Shown piece after piece: positions 37,075 to 47,000 of a stretch of 64,000 nt of DNA. How positions within the stretch are numbered: position 1 is the stretch's first letter; the number at the start of each line of letters is the position of its first letter. The DNA is taken from NCBI GenBank assembly GCA_946406115.1, contig OX291557.1, forward strand, positions 19,314,501 through 19,378,500, written 5' to 3'. The notes under the pieces were generated by a model that worked only from the letters and a program-made list of their open reading frames with translations, searched no databases and was not told the origin of the DNA. The position numbers and the translations under genes were made by a program. This DNA comes from Apoda limacodes. Its lineage: Eukaryota; Arthropoda; Insecta; Lepidoptera; Limacodidae.

Positions 37075-37730
37075 ATGGAGGTATGTGTTTTTTTGCTTTA
37101 TAATTCTTTATCTATATTTATTATATATATTACAGACCCTCAAAACTATGTGTTTGTTTGAATGTCTATTACTTAAACCAATTTTGTTTAGGTTTTCACT
37201 TTAGGCAAATTTTTGATTCAAATTATTATACAAATATGTTTTTAAAGCATAGGCTTATTTTATTACAGAATTCAACATTTAACGTAATGGAAGAAAACAC
37301 GTTCAAGCATTACTACTACGCTACATCGGATGATGAGCAATCAACTGAGAAGGCCTTGGAAACAACAAAGCTCAAACGGTCTCGTCGAAATAGTATCGAC
37401 TCATTCTTTGAGGGGACCAATCAGAAGAAAAAGAAACTCAGCTCTACAGTGGCGAGATCTTCAAAAGATGGTATCCCTGGTGTCACATACTTGTCTACTA
37501 ATAATGATGATGGGGCTCATGCTACACATTTGATAAAAATTGAGGTGTATGACCTCATAAAATTGAAAAAAGTACCAGTAGATGAACATTGGAAACACTC
37601 AGAAGTGAGGATCAAATATTATACGGATACAAAAGATGAAAAATATGAGCAAACGAAGGGTATCATATTTGATATCACGAAGCAAATAGCAGAAACCAAT
37701 AACTGTAAAAAATACTTTTTTAAAAAGTAA
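37075..37730 (+). CDS. terminal-repeat spliced gene, copy 1 (unknown function)
   Basis: The gene starts with a two-codon exon (37075-37080, ATG GAG) followed by a GTATGT donor. The acceptor TTATTACAG at 37268 joins it in frame to an exon from 37269 to the stop at 37730. The product is about 155 residues. The N-terminal third is acidic and Tyr/Asp-rich. Two basic clusters (KLKRSRR, KKKKL) follow and would suit nuclear import. The C-terminal half looks beta-rich with charged turns. I do not recognise a family. Position inside both terminal repeats suggests a regulatory or end-binding role, which is inference. AATAAA signals follow near 37830. Confidence 0.75.
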
Positions 37731-37919
37731 TCTCTAATAGCTAAATTAATTTATAAGAACCAGCTTCAGTATTACTCGAAATCAACTTTGAATCAAATTG
37801 TATCATGTTTGAGTTTTATTGTGAATGAATGAATAAATGATATAAATAAAAAATATTTTTTTGTTTTTTAACCACTAATTACACAAACACACACATAAGA
37901 AAAAAACATTTTTTTTATT

Positions 37920-38375
37920 TTAAAAAGTTTTATTATCAAAAATTGTTTTAAACATATCATATAATAAAATATCATTACATAGAGTGTTATTACTAAAGTG
38001 GTTTACAAAATCAATCATTGATTTACCATGAAACTTAAAATACAAATAAACAAGACAATATTCCCCACAAACAGTTGTAAAGTCATTTTGAACTCTTTTA
38101 TTATTGTAACTCCATATGTTAGTATTCTTATTTAAGAAATATAAATGATGTCTACTAGGTTTACGACCATAAGAATCAAAGTATTCACCTAATCCATTTT
38201 TATTAATATGTATTCCCACCCAATGCGATCCAGGTTGATTGTCAACATCTAAATTACTAATGAGAAAAGCAGGTAGGTGCATGAGTACTGGTAATCTATT
38301 TGCAGCAAATACATTTAGTTTAATTTTCGGAGAAATTATCTTTAAACATTTTTGAATATCTAAAATGAATACATT
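37920..38375 (-). CDS. adenovirus-type cysteine protease (Polinton PRO)
   Basis: This is the capsid maturation protease (adenain-like, C5). Visible motifs are PGSHWVGIHI with the catalytic His, EYFDSYG with the acidic residue, and RVQNDFTTVCGEYC with the Gln and nucleophile Cys. The first Met is at 38282, but the frame stays open without an ATG to about 38375. That segment reads CLKIISPKIKLNVFAANRLP, which resembles the N-terminus of other Polinton proteases. The true start is therefore lost, spliced from elsewhere, or non-AUG. The stop is followed at once by a minus-strand AATAAA. It is the last gene of the minus-strand block. Confidence 0.85.
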   Translation of the reverse strand, partial: NVFILDIQKCLKIISPKIKLNVFAANRLPVLMHLPAFLISNLDVDNQPGSHWVGIHINKNGLGEYFDSYGRKPSRHHLYFLNKNTNIWSYNNKRVQNDFTTVCGEYCLVYLYFKFHGKSMIDFVNHFSNNTLCNDILLYDMFKTIFDNKTF

Positions 38376-38443
38376 TCAAAATGTTGATATTATGAATGTC
38401 AAAAGTATAATAAGTCCTTTCATTGAGTTCTAATTATTATATT
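38283..38443 (-). other. short gap between major capsid and protease
   Basis: It is mostly the ATG-less upstream extension of the protease. A TTTCATTTTAG acceptor-like site lies in it. Confidence 0.4.
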
Positions 38444-39754
38444 TTAGCTAGTGTAATCTACTGAAACATTACGATTTTTATCTATTTCAATAACATTATC
38501 AAATTCAGCATACACTATACAGTTTATTGTTTGTATGAGTGCTGCTTCAAAACGAACTTCAAGTCTTACGCTTCCATGTCTAATAAGATTCCAATGAGAC
38601 GTAGAACTAGCTGATAAGTCTGGAGTTAAATCAAATGCCATCAAACAATATCCATTTGCATATTGTTCCCTAGAAATAGCATTACCATCATTCAAAAAGT
38701 GAATACCTGACCCGGAAAATAGTGTATGGTAAGCTGTGGTAAATATATTGTTGTGAAACATTGGTTGTAAAGCTTTTGATGGTATTTGTTGGCCATCTAT
38801 ATACAAACTAAATGTATTTATTCCATAGTTTTCAAAGTTAAAAGGGTTTCTGTTAAAACTTCCATTAAAAGCAGCATTGTTTACAAAACCTATTATACAC
38901 CTTTTTGGAACTTGACCAATAAATATGTTATCAAGCGTTTTTCCCTGAACTCCTGCAGGTATTGTGAGCACTTTGACTTCAGCTCTGGTTATAGGATACT
39001 TAGCGGTCGTTGCACTTAAAACTTTTTGATGTGCTAATAATACACTTGGACTAATTTTTGCTCTACGAACTATAAGTGTAGCGTCAGTAAAAGTAACTTT
39101 CAGTTTAGCATCAGCACCAGCCATAAGATTAAAACTTTCTCTTGATCGTACTAGTTTAAGACTAATTTCAACACCATTTATCAGAAACTTTTCTTGATTA
39201 AACAAATCCCCATGCAAATGTCCTACCATTTCTACCTCTTTACTCTCACGTACAAATTGATTCCTTTTTTTAAATCCATCATTAGAATCATCTAGTAAAT
39301 TCATTTTTCCAGCTGTGTCTTCATACCATAGTCCACAAGTCAGATGAGATTGTTTAGCTGCTGGACCATAGTTTAATAAAGTTTCTATAAATGCCCTATA
39401 AGCATAAGTGTTGTTTGGTGGAGATACTAGTTTTTGATTTAAATACACATCGAGTTGATTGAACAGTGAGTGTAACCAGTTATTAGTTGGGGCTACTACT
39501 GTAGCAGCAGCTAAGTTGGTGCCATCTTGGTTTCGAATTTTAACTTTTAAATGTAGTAATGTATGAGACAAATCGATATAATCATCCCCCGTACCAGGAA
39601 TTTGAAATTCAATTGGTCCATCGTCTGTAAGGGATGATATAGGTTTGTAGTGTATCCATTGTCCATTTTCAATACTTGTCTGAGTTGTTGGTAAAGCAAA
39701 TAAATCCAATTCCGATTTTATACATTCACATGAATGATTATGTAAGAATGACAT
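38444..39754 (-). CDS. Polinton major capsid protein (double jelly-roll)
   Basis: This intact 436-residue frame is the usual length for the Polinton hexon-like protein. The N-terminus has SELDLFALPTTQTSIENGQW and then a segment with the polar pattern YIDLSHTLLHLKVKI. Further on come NNWLHSLFNQLDVYLNQKLV and a late FDLTPD. These are features of the invertebrate family often annotated as F54H12.2-like and now assigned to Polinton major capsid. Trimers would form the icosahedral shell. The stop of the upstream pX-like gene overlaps its ATG by one base (TAATG). No break is visible. Confidence 0.92.
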   Translation of the reverse strand: MSFLHNHSCECIKSELDLFALPTTQTSIENGQWIHYKPISSLTDDGPIEFQIPGTGDDYIDLSHTLLHLKVKIRNQDGTNLAAATVVAPTNNWLHSLFNQLDVYLNQKLVSPPNNTYAYRAFIETLLNYGPAAKQSHLTCGLWYEDTAGKMNLLDDSNDGFKKRNQFVRESKEVEMVGHLHGDLFNQEKFLINGVEISLKLVRSRESFNLMAGADAKLKVTFTDATLIVRRAKISPSVLLAHQKVLSATTAKYPITRAEVKVLTIPAGVQGKTLDNIFIGQVPKRCIIGFVNNAAFNGSFNRNPFNFENYGINTFSLYIDGQQIPSKALQPMFHNNIFTTAYHTLFSGSGIHFLNDGNAISREQYANGYCLMAFDLTPDLSASSTSHWNLIRHGSVRLEVRFEAALIQTINCIVYAEFDNVIEIDKNRNVSVDYTS

Positions 39755-40200
39755 TATTTGTTTGAAAATATATCTTTAGTATTTCTATTAATTTTATACT
39801 TTCTAGTTCTCAACTCTTTCAAAGCTGTTGACGGAATGGAATGAATCCGACGTTGACGTTTCGTTATATAACCTGATCCATTCATTAGTCTTTCAATTTT
39901 ATCATCTGCTCTTCGTTTTAAATTACTACTTACATCTTTTAACCGTGTTTGCACAGATTCATTCATTGGTTTCTGGCTTATCATATCGCTTAATAATCCC
40001 ACTCCAGCATTAAGAGCCTCTTTACCAATTACTCTTGCCCCACTTGATAATAAAGGTAGTACTGATCGAAACAGGCCTCCTAAAAAGCTTCCTATTCCAT
40101 GACCACGTTGATGTGGTACACCTTTATAAATTACACCAATTCCTGATCCTGCTTGGTGTGAATAATATTGCTTATAGGGACAAATACTGTTATTATGCAT
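39754..40200 (-). CDS. pX-like/core or minor capsid protein
   Basis: This 148-residue protein lies between penton and major capsid. It has a Gly-rich stretch (GHGIGSFLGGLFRSVLPLL) followed by a strongly basic C-terminal half (KRRADDKIERL, KRQRR, RTRKYKINR). Polinton and adintovirus proteins at this place are compared with adenovirus pX, a DNA-condensing core protein. A membrane-active role for the Gly/Leu segment is also possible. The ATG overlaps the penton stop by one base (TAATG), and the stop overlaps the capsid ATG in the same way. Confidence 0.7.
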   Translation of the reverse strand: MHNNSICPYKQYYSHQAGSGIGVIYKGVPHQRGHGIGSFLGGLFRSVLPLLSSGARVIGKEALNAGVGLLSDMISQKPMNESVQTRLKDVSSNLKRRADDKIERLMNGSGYITKRQRRIHSIPSTALKELRTRKYKINRNTKDIFSNK

Positions 40201-40960
40201 TATAATCGCTTAAAGTGTAGTTTAACATATGCGGTCCCAAATGGAAATGGTATTTTATTACCAGTGTTTGTTCTTATATCTATTTCAATTGTATCAAATT
40301 CTCTTCGCATAACTGGTAAGTAGTGGGGTGGTGAAAATACATGCATCTTATAAGCACCATAGATATATTTCTCGGGGTCTAAAGGTATTATTCTTAACAA
40401 TGGTGTCATAACATCTCCAACTATTTGCGGATCAATTATATCACAGTAAACAAATAATTGAGAAGGTAATCCTAAATGTAAATTGGGTGGGTATCTTCCA
40501 ACATTTTTTGTTATTAAATTAGTTTTTGGTTCAAAGCCAAGTTGAATACTTAACTTTGATGATAACGTTAAAGATGATATATTTTTATCGTTAATTTGAA
40601 CAGAGACCATCTGGGAAACTTTATCATAATGAAAGCGACAGTTTTCTTTAGGTTTAAGGCTTTTAAAATGTTATCAATATTATCATAATTGGTTGCAGGT
40701 ATATGATTTTTATAAATAACTGATGATATTGATTTATCCAAAGGTACTATCATTTTCTTAGTAATATACATTATATTTTCACCCTCTTGAACTGTAAACA
40801 TACTACATGGGTATTGAAATTCTACAACTCCAACAGACCACTGTCCTTCTAATTTTATAGGTTTTGGAAGTTTTGTTGAAAAATTTGTAGTGGTATTACT
40901 CGGAAAATATTCCATTGAACTATTACTGAGCAAAGTTAAATAAAAATCTTCCTTAATCAT
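40200..40960 (-). pseudogene. penton/minor capsid (single jelly-roll), frameshifted
   Basis: The start is best at 40960, the ATG overlapping the original integrase stop (ATGA). The N-terminal part reads MIKEDFYLTLLSNSSMEYFP and TTNFSTKLPKPIKL, the characteristic start of Polinton minor capsid proteins. The second part, ending at 40200, lies in another frame and continues the family pattern (PPHYLPVMRREFDTIEIDI). A net one-base loss near 40640-40660 separates them. The total would be about 250 residues, typical for the family, which forms pentameric vertices. As it stands a truncated protein is expected. Confidence 0.85.
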
Positions 40961-42035
40961 ATTTTTTCTATATCTTTTAATGATACCCAAGTATTAAATT
41001 TGTTTGGATAACCTTTCCACTTCACTAGTACTTGCTTTCTATTTCCAAAATAACAAGTGTGGAGTATTTTATCTATTTTATGTGGGAGAGTGGGGTTGTA
41101 TATTACTTTTTGTAATTCTTTTTCATAAAATGTACCTGTAATGGGTTCATTTTGAAGATCTTTTAACGTATAATCTACCCAAGGTGATCTTCTTATAACT
41201 GAAGTAATAACAAATATTTCATCACTCCAGTTGCTCTCGTATCCTTTTTGAAATATGTGTTTATGTTTTGTTATCCTAACATAATCACTTCTTTAAACCT
41301 GTTTAGAATAGCCTTTTGCCCTTTATCTCTATCATATAAATTATTCCAAACAGTCATAATATTTTCTGAGTTAACATCTTTGGGACACATTTTTATACTT
41401 GAATGATAGCTATGATTATAAGAATAAATCAAATCTTTTAAAATATCAACATATCTATATGTGTTATGATGTGTGAAATACCGCCACATTTTTGTCTTTA
41501 ATGTTCTTTGAAAGCGTTCCACGATACTAGCTTTTATATCAGGATTGTTAGTGGTGTAATAGTTTATACCTTTACTTTTAAAATATTTTTGCACATCCTT
41601 AGAAACAAATTCAGTTCCCTTATCTGACTGAATGTGGTTAGGTAAGGATTTTGACTCATTAAATATACTTTCAAAGCATTCTTTTATAGTTATCGAGTTC
41701 TTTTTTTTTAAACATCTAGCAAATGCATATTTACTAAATACATCAATAACACACAGAATATATTTAAAACCATCATTATATTCAGAATAAGTGCGCATAT
41801 CACTTAAATCCACCTGCCACAAGTCATTATAATTAGATAAAATGTACTTATTTCTAGGAAATCTATTTCTTACAGGTTTATGTAATGTGTAAGTTTCTTG
41901 TTCTTGCAACCAATTTTTCACTTGTTTTGCTGTCATTTTTCCCTTTAACGAGTTGATGAGTTTGTTAACACCTCCATATCCAGCAGGATGAGAAACATCA
42001 TAGTAAATCTGATTTATTTCTAATAGGGGGTCCAT
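40957..42035 (-). pseudogene. retroviral-type integrase with chromodomain, frameshifted
   Basis: The start at 42035 overlaps the preceding gene by 16 bases. The catalytic core is complete: D in WQVDLSDM, D in QSDKGTEF, and E in ASIVERFQRT, the D,D-35-E pattern of the rve fold. The frame is broken near 41288 by a net one-base loss and stops at 41271. In the next frame the sequence continues to 40957 and ends in a chromodomain-like stretch, VLVKWKGYPNKFNTWVS, which in Polintons helps choose the target site. The product should integrate the element with a 6-bp duplication, but this copy lacks the tail in frame. Confidence 0.93.
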
Positions 42036-42550
42036 TTTTCCCAGTCTATTTTTTTCTTGATTTTGTTAAAATGAGTCTTAGTAGGAGTAAAACTATTATC
42101 TGATTGCAATTTGTTAAGTGGAATTTCTTCTTTTATATCACCTAAGTAAAGTTTATTAATATATTCTAGTCTTTTTGGATTTCCAATATAAGTTAATGGT
42201 ATTTTAATTTCTTTTAATGCTGATGCAAACTCTTGCCACCCAATTGGATCACTGTGTTTAAGTGGTCTTAGTGTATCATTCACCAGGTCTATAATGTTAC
42301 TCCCTGGTATTTTCATATTATTGATACTAACAGTTCCATTGGTATCCCAATCTACCTTATTTTTATTTGAAAAAATTGATTCTATTAGTAATTCACCTCG
42401 TTTTATATACGTCTTAGGAATCAATTTCAAGAGTTGTTGCTTTGAATAAAATGGGGTTAAGTCAGTATCATTTATGGTTTTTGATTTTATGTTTGATACC
42501 TGCTCAGTGTCAAGGACTGTTTCCTTAATGACATCATAATTAATAATCAT
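42020..42550 (-). pseudogene. conserved Polinton protein, C-terminal part
   Basis: A 176-codon frame upstream of the integrase. It includes LLKLIPKTYIKRGELLIESIF and GSNIIDLVNDTLRPLKHSDPIGWQ, a pattern I recall from Polinton proteins of unknown role. It overlaps the frame at 42540-42809 where a 13-base direct duplication around 42535-42560 puts the halves in different frames. It was therefore probably one gene of about 260 codons. Function unknown. Confidence 0.65.
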
Positions 42551-42809
42551 AATTAGGCGAACTTTCTGTTTTGGTTATAATTGGTATTTGATATGGTCGT
42601 CGTTCTACTTCAGTAAAATGTAAATACCTTTGTAGTGTTTGTAAATACAAAATCCATTTTTCTCTATCTTCTACATTACTATTTAAAATATCTTTCATTT
42701 CACTATCTAAACGGGATAAAGTATTTAAAGCGCTTTGTGTTTCATTTTCCTTTTTAATTTTTTCTATCAAATTAGGTTCAATTAGAATCATTTTTTTAGC
42801 ATGTTCCAT
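42540..42809 (-). pseudogene. conserved Polinton protein, N-terminal part
   Basis: This 89-codon frame begins MEHAKKMILIEPNLIEKI, is helical and charged (LSRLDSEMKDIL, WILYLQTLQRYL), and ends just after the 13-base duplication that separates it from the 176-codon part. The KM-x-L-I-x-P-x-L start is a common N-terminal signature of this Polinton family. Function unknown. Confidence 0.65.
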
Positions 42810-42828
42810 TTTTGCTTTTATTTTCCTG

Positions 42829-43158
42829 CTAAGGTTTTAAAATTGAACTCACCAAGGCACTTAGAACAGATCCTAAAATAATAGGTAAAAAGGCACCACC
42901 CCTTTGAATAATTACGTTTTTTCTAAGTAGATTTCTTCCTTTACAAACCAACTTTCTCAATATATTTTTATATTTTTTTAATTTGTTTTTATCATTTTCC
43001 TTGACGGGTATTTTACCCTGTAATACGTTGTAAATACACTCACAAATAAAATTTATTTCTTCTTTACTACAAGATTTAAGTAAAGCTTTTCTATGTCTTG
43101 GTTTCAATACATGCAACGATTTTAAAAGTTCTTGATGTGTAGTCACTCTTGAATGCAT
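42829..43158 (-). CDS. small conserved Polinton protein with hydrophobic tail
   Basis: 109 residues. The N-terminal half is helical and Cys-containing (KALLKSCSKEEINFICECI). A basic middle (LRKLVCKGRNLLRKN) leads to a hydrophobic C-terminus (GGAFLPIILGSVLSALVSSIL) that could span or disturb a membrane. It lies directly behind the ATPase, whose stop overlaps its ATG by one base (TAATG). Such a gene next to the ATPase is common in Polintons, and its role is not established. A minor structural or membrane-active protein is one possibility. Confidence 0.7.
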   Translation of the reverse strand: MHSRVTTHQELLKSLHVLKPRHRKALLKSCSKEEINFICECIYNVLQGKIPVKENDKNKLKKYKNILRKLVCKGRNLLRKNVIIQRGGAFLPIILGSVLSALVSSILKP

Positions 43159-43817
43159 TATTTATGAATGATTGGAATTTCATTATGTTTGCTGTATTTA
43201 AATCCTTTTTTAGGTATATATACAATGCAGTTCTGGTCAGAAGGAAATATTCTCGTTTTAAATCGACACATATCAATTGTGTCCTGTTTTAAATCTATCA
43301 TTAGGTAGCCATGAGGTTCACTAGTAGCATCTTTGTAGGCATCTTCCAAAAATTTAATGTTTTCAGGTGAGACTTGACGTGCTAAGTAACGAATTTGTGT
43401 TTTATCTCGTAGATTTTTAAAGTAGACTATATAACTAGAGTTTAAAGAAATATCTCTCTGTCCTTTACCTTGATGGAATATATTTTGTGTAATATAGAAA
43501 ACACTAATGTTTCTATGATGACTACCCTTTGTGAATATGTCAACAACACGACCATCAGACTCTCGCATGAGGTCATCGATTATTATTAGTTGTGGTTGTT
43601 CTCCATCAAACATACTGAGGTCAGGAATACCTTGGTAATAATTAACATTGTTCAAGTTGTATAACGGTTGCATTTCATCATAACACCACATAATATTAGA
43701 AAAATGTTGATTGCAAATCTCATTAGCATGTTTCACAAAATTTTTAACAAAAACTGATTTACCACATCCACTAGGGCCAGCTACAATTACTGTAAAGGGA
43801 TGATAAAAATGAATCAT
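43158..43817 (-). CDS. FtsK/HerA-type genome-packaging ATPase
   Basis: 219 residues, intact. It has an N-terminal FTVIVAGPSGCGKSVFV with the P-loop, then LIIIDDLMRES with Walker B. Later comes a polar sensor-like segment, VFYITQNIFHQGKGQRDISL, and an arginine-containing NLRDKTQIRYLA. This is the compact A32-like ATPase of Polintons and related viruses, thought to drive DNA into the preformed capsid. The ATG is 210 bp from the polymerase stop. The TAA overlaps the next ATG. Confidence 0.93.
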   Translation of the reverse strand: MIHFYHPFTVIVAGPSGCGKSVFVKNFVKHANEICNQHFSNIMWCYDEMQPLYNLNNVNYYQGIPDLSMFDGEQPQLIIIDDLMRESDGRVVDIFTKGSHHRNISVFYITQNIFHQGKGQRDISLNSSYIVYFKNLRDKTQIRYLARQVSPENIKFLEDAYKDATSEPHGYLMIDLKQDTIDMCRFKTRIFPSDQNCIVYIPKKGFKYSKHNEIPIIHK

Positions 43818-44027
43818 AATTATTTTTAATGTGTGTTCTCTTTGAAAATGTTCAAATTCATATGGAGGAAAGCAATAAAAACAAACACTTATATATTAAA
43901 AACAATATAATTAATAATAAAAAAAAATTACAATCATTAGGTTACTTAATAATAGTTATTACCTTACATTTTTTAAACACACATAAACCAGATACAATTA
44001 ATACTCTATATTATTATTATTTCAAAA
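43818..44027 (-). other. intergenic gap between polymerase and ATPase
   Basis: About 210 bp, very AT-rich. It probably holds the 3' end of the polymerase transcript and the promoter of the ATPase block. No clear TATA was assigned. Confidence 0.4.
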
Positions 44028-47000
44028 CTATAAGTTAATCTTAAAATGACCCCAAGCATATGTATCTGTTGAATTAGGTAAAATATATCTCTTGGTGTCA
44101 TTACAGGATAGACAAGTTTTATTAATTTGTTGTGTAAAAATAGTATGTTTCACACTTCGAATCCTACACATTTGTGAAACATTTACATTTTTATTAAATA
44201 GACACAACTTATAATTTTCCAAATTCATCTTTTTTGTCACACTTTTATTTACACCTTTAGCTTTAGCAATAACCTTACTTTCAATGTCCCTTGCATACAT
44301 TTTTGATCGAAGTCCTACAAACTCCCGAAATATTTTACCATTGTTCTCATCCTTAAAATATCCAAGTTTCTTTTTATTTAAAAGTGGGAAACCATAAACA
44401 TTATCACTAGAATAGTCTGAAGTATCGAAAAAACATTCTAAGTCAGATTTTATATCATTATAAAAATTATCTGGTAAACTAAGCTATCCGTATCAGTGTA
44501 TAATAACTTGACACTATTATTGTATTTTCTTTTCATGTAATTATAATGAAAGTTATACATCAATGTTTTTGATATTTCTAATATACAAAATCCTAAAACA
44601 GATGGTTTATTGAAATATACCTTAGTCTTTTGTAATTGTACAGCAATTAAAGACTCGGAGAATATAGATAGACTATGAAACTCAGGGCGAGCAATTAAAC
44701 TTTGTGCACCTTGAATTTTTCCATGGTTTTCCCAGTGGGTTAACAATTTCACATTAACACGTTTTTCAACATTTTCCATAGTTTTACCAAAGACTGCATT
44801 ATTCATAAGTTTATAAAAATCTTTTTCAAAGTCACTTTTAGCTAAAGTTCTTAGTTGTGTATTTAAATCTATATATTTCTTCAACCAACGACTTTGCTCA
44901 AACTGTAAAACTCTATGAACTCTAATTAATTTCATACCAAGTTGTAAACATTGCTTCAGATTTCTATAGTGAATAATATATTTAGTTTTGTTATATAAAT
45001 TTGGTACTAATTTTTTATCTTTACTGTTACCGATTACAATGTTTTCAGGGCATAAAGGTAAGTCTGAATGAAGATCATGTAAATTTTCAGGGTATTCAAG
45101 ATCAACTTCCAGTATGTATCCAATATCTGATGAATCTGATATATTGAAGTCTATGTTCGGGTTAACCCATTTAAAATCTCTTACAGGCAAATACTGAGAC
45201 ATTGCCCAACCATAGAGATTGTTTGCATCAAAATACATTAAGTAAGATTTTGGTAAGTTATCTTTGTAATCACCCATGTACTCGTTATTTGCCTTTCCAT
45301 ATCTGTTAGAACACTGTGAAATACCACCTCTTATACCAGACTTTACGAATGCTATTTTATCAAAGTCTTTTAATAATTCCAGTGTTATGTTAGTACATTT
45401 TAGCATTGCATCCCAGCTTAATCCTGGAAGGGTATAATATTGTACAGGGTCGAGTTCATATGTTTTAATACAAATTTCTCTAAAGTTTTCAAAAATATCA
45501 GTGAGTAACATTACATCAGTTCTTAAGTATAGATTGGAATAGTCCAACATATTTTTACATTTAAATTGGACCCAAACATTTTGAGCATGTTTATAATCAT
45601 CTTCTGAGACACTGGTATTACTTAAAGAGTTAAAGAAAGCGTCTTGATCTGGAAGAGTTGTAACTTTTAAGGATTCATAAGAATTAACAAATTCATAAGG
45701 AAAAACACCTTTCCTAATAAGTTTATTAAAATCATTTTCGTTTGGAAATTGTTTTCTTAATTCTATAAATTGATCTTTTTTTAGATTTTTAGCTAAACTA
45801 TCTAAACTACTGGCCATGAATTTAAAGGAATCTAAAAACCGCAAATGTACTAAATGACCTCTTATATTAAGTTTTTTTGAGAATGAAATATATTTTTCCT
45901 TATTTTGCGGAATGATATCTATTTCTCCATCTTTAAAATTCAAAGCATGAACAATAAAATGAGCATCATAATTACTTAGATTATGAAATAGAATGGGAAT
46001 GAAAAAGGGAACACGATACTTTGAACTACATAATTCGTGAGCAACACCTCTAAAATTACCAGTATTCCAATCATAGTCTACTGTGATGTCATCACCCAAT
46101 AGCCCTTCACAAATATAACATAATTGCGATTGTCTAATAGATTCCTTCTCTTCGTTAGTTAATGGAAGTGGACATTTTTGAAAACAATTTATCCTATGTA
46201 TATTGCTAATATCTTTGTAAATGCTTTCCATAAACATTTTTGCACAATTAGGCCCTGTGTATGTTCTGTATGTAGACAGCTTATCATCATACGAACATTT
46301 TATATAGTATCCATAACTATAAACTTCATGTTCATGTATTGTTTTTGTATATGACTTCGATGGATCAGGGTCACATGAGGTGACGGGTTTTAAAAGAGCT
46401 TCAAAGTCTGCATATATTACAAAAGGTAATTTTAATTTTCTTTGAAACTTATCAAAATAGATTTCATCATTATTTGTTTCCCGATTAAACCAATCTTTTC
46501 CTTTTTTATGAATTCCTGGTAATTCAGTAACAATATGAGCACAGTCATGTTTTTGGTGATTAATTAAATTAACTTTAGATTTAAAATATAGAAGGCAACC
46601 ATCACAGATATGAATAGCATTATTTCGATTCGTTATTTGTTTACTAACCAAGCGTGATAAATTTTTTATAAAACAATAATGACCATTTGAACCATTGTTT
46701 AAAAATAATAAGTTAATGTGTAATTCTTTACGACATTTTGTAAAATATAATGGTCCAACGATGGTATTACATTTTTTTTCTTTGTTAAATTCTAATCCGA
46801 AAACATTGATACTAATGTTATTCTGTTTTTCTACCTTGGGTATATCCGATAATTTGATTGGGAACTGTATATTATTAAACTTTAGTCTATTTTGATTCCT
46901 CAAGTATGATGATACCCTTTCAGAACTTTTATTTACAGGATATAGTGCAGATAATAAAGCCCACTTAAAACATTGTTGATCGTTATTTTTTACATTTATG

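Larger units (their letters stand above)
36489..37762 (+). repeat. Polinton 1 left terminal inverted repeat
   Basis: About 1.27 kb, nearly identical in reverse complement to 48091-49286. Similarity stops at the common 'ataagaacca'. It includes the outer GC-rich minisatellite part, a TATA-bearing promoter stretch and a complete small spliced gene. Confidence 0.9.

Noticed and set aside
37158..37286. Longer N-terminus for the terminal-repeat gene from an upstream ATG at 37158
   Set aside because: That segment lies in the intron between a good donor and acceptor. The spliced start at 37075 is in frame and better explained.
43829..44038. 69-codon plus-strand frame between polymerase and ATPase genes
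   Set aside because: AT-rich chance frame against the direction of the gene block, with Lys/Asn/Ile-rich composition only.
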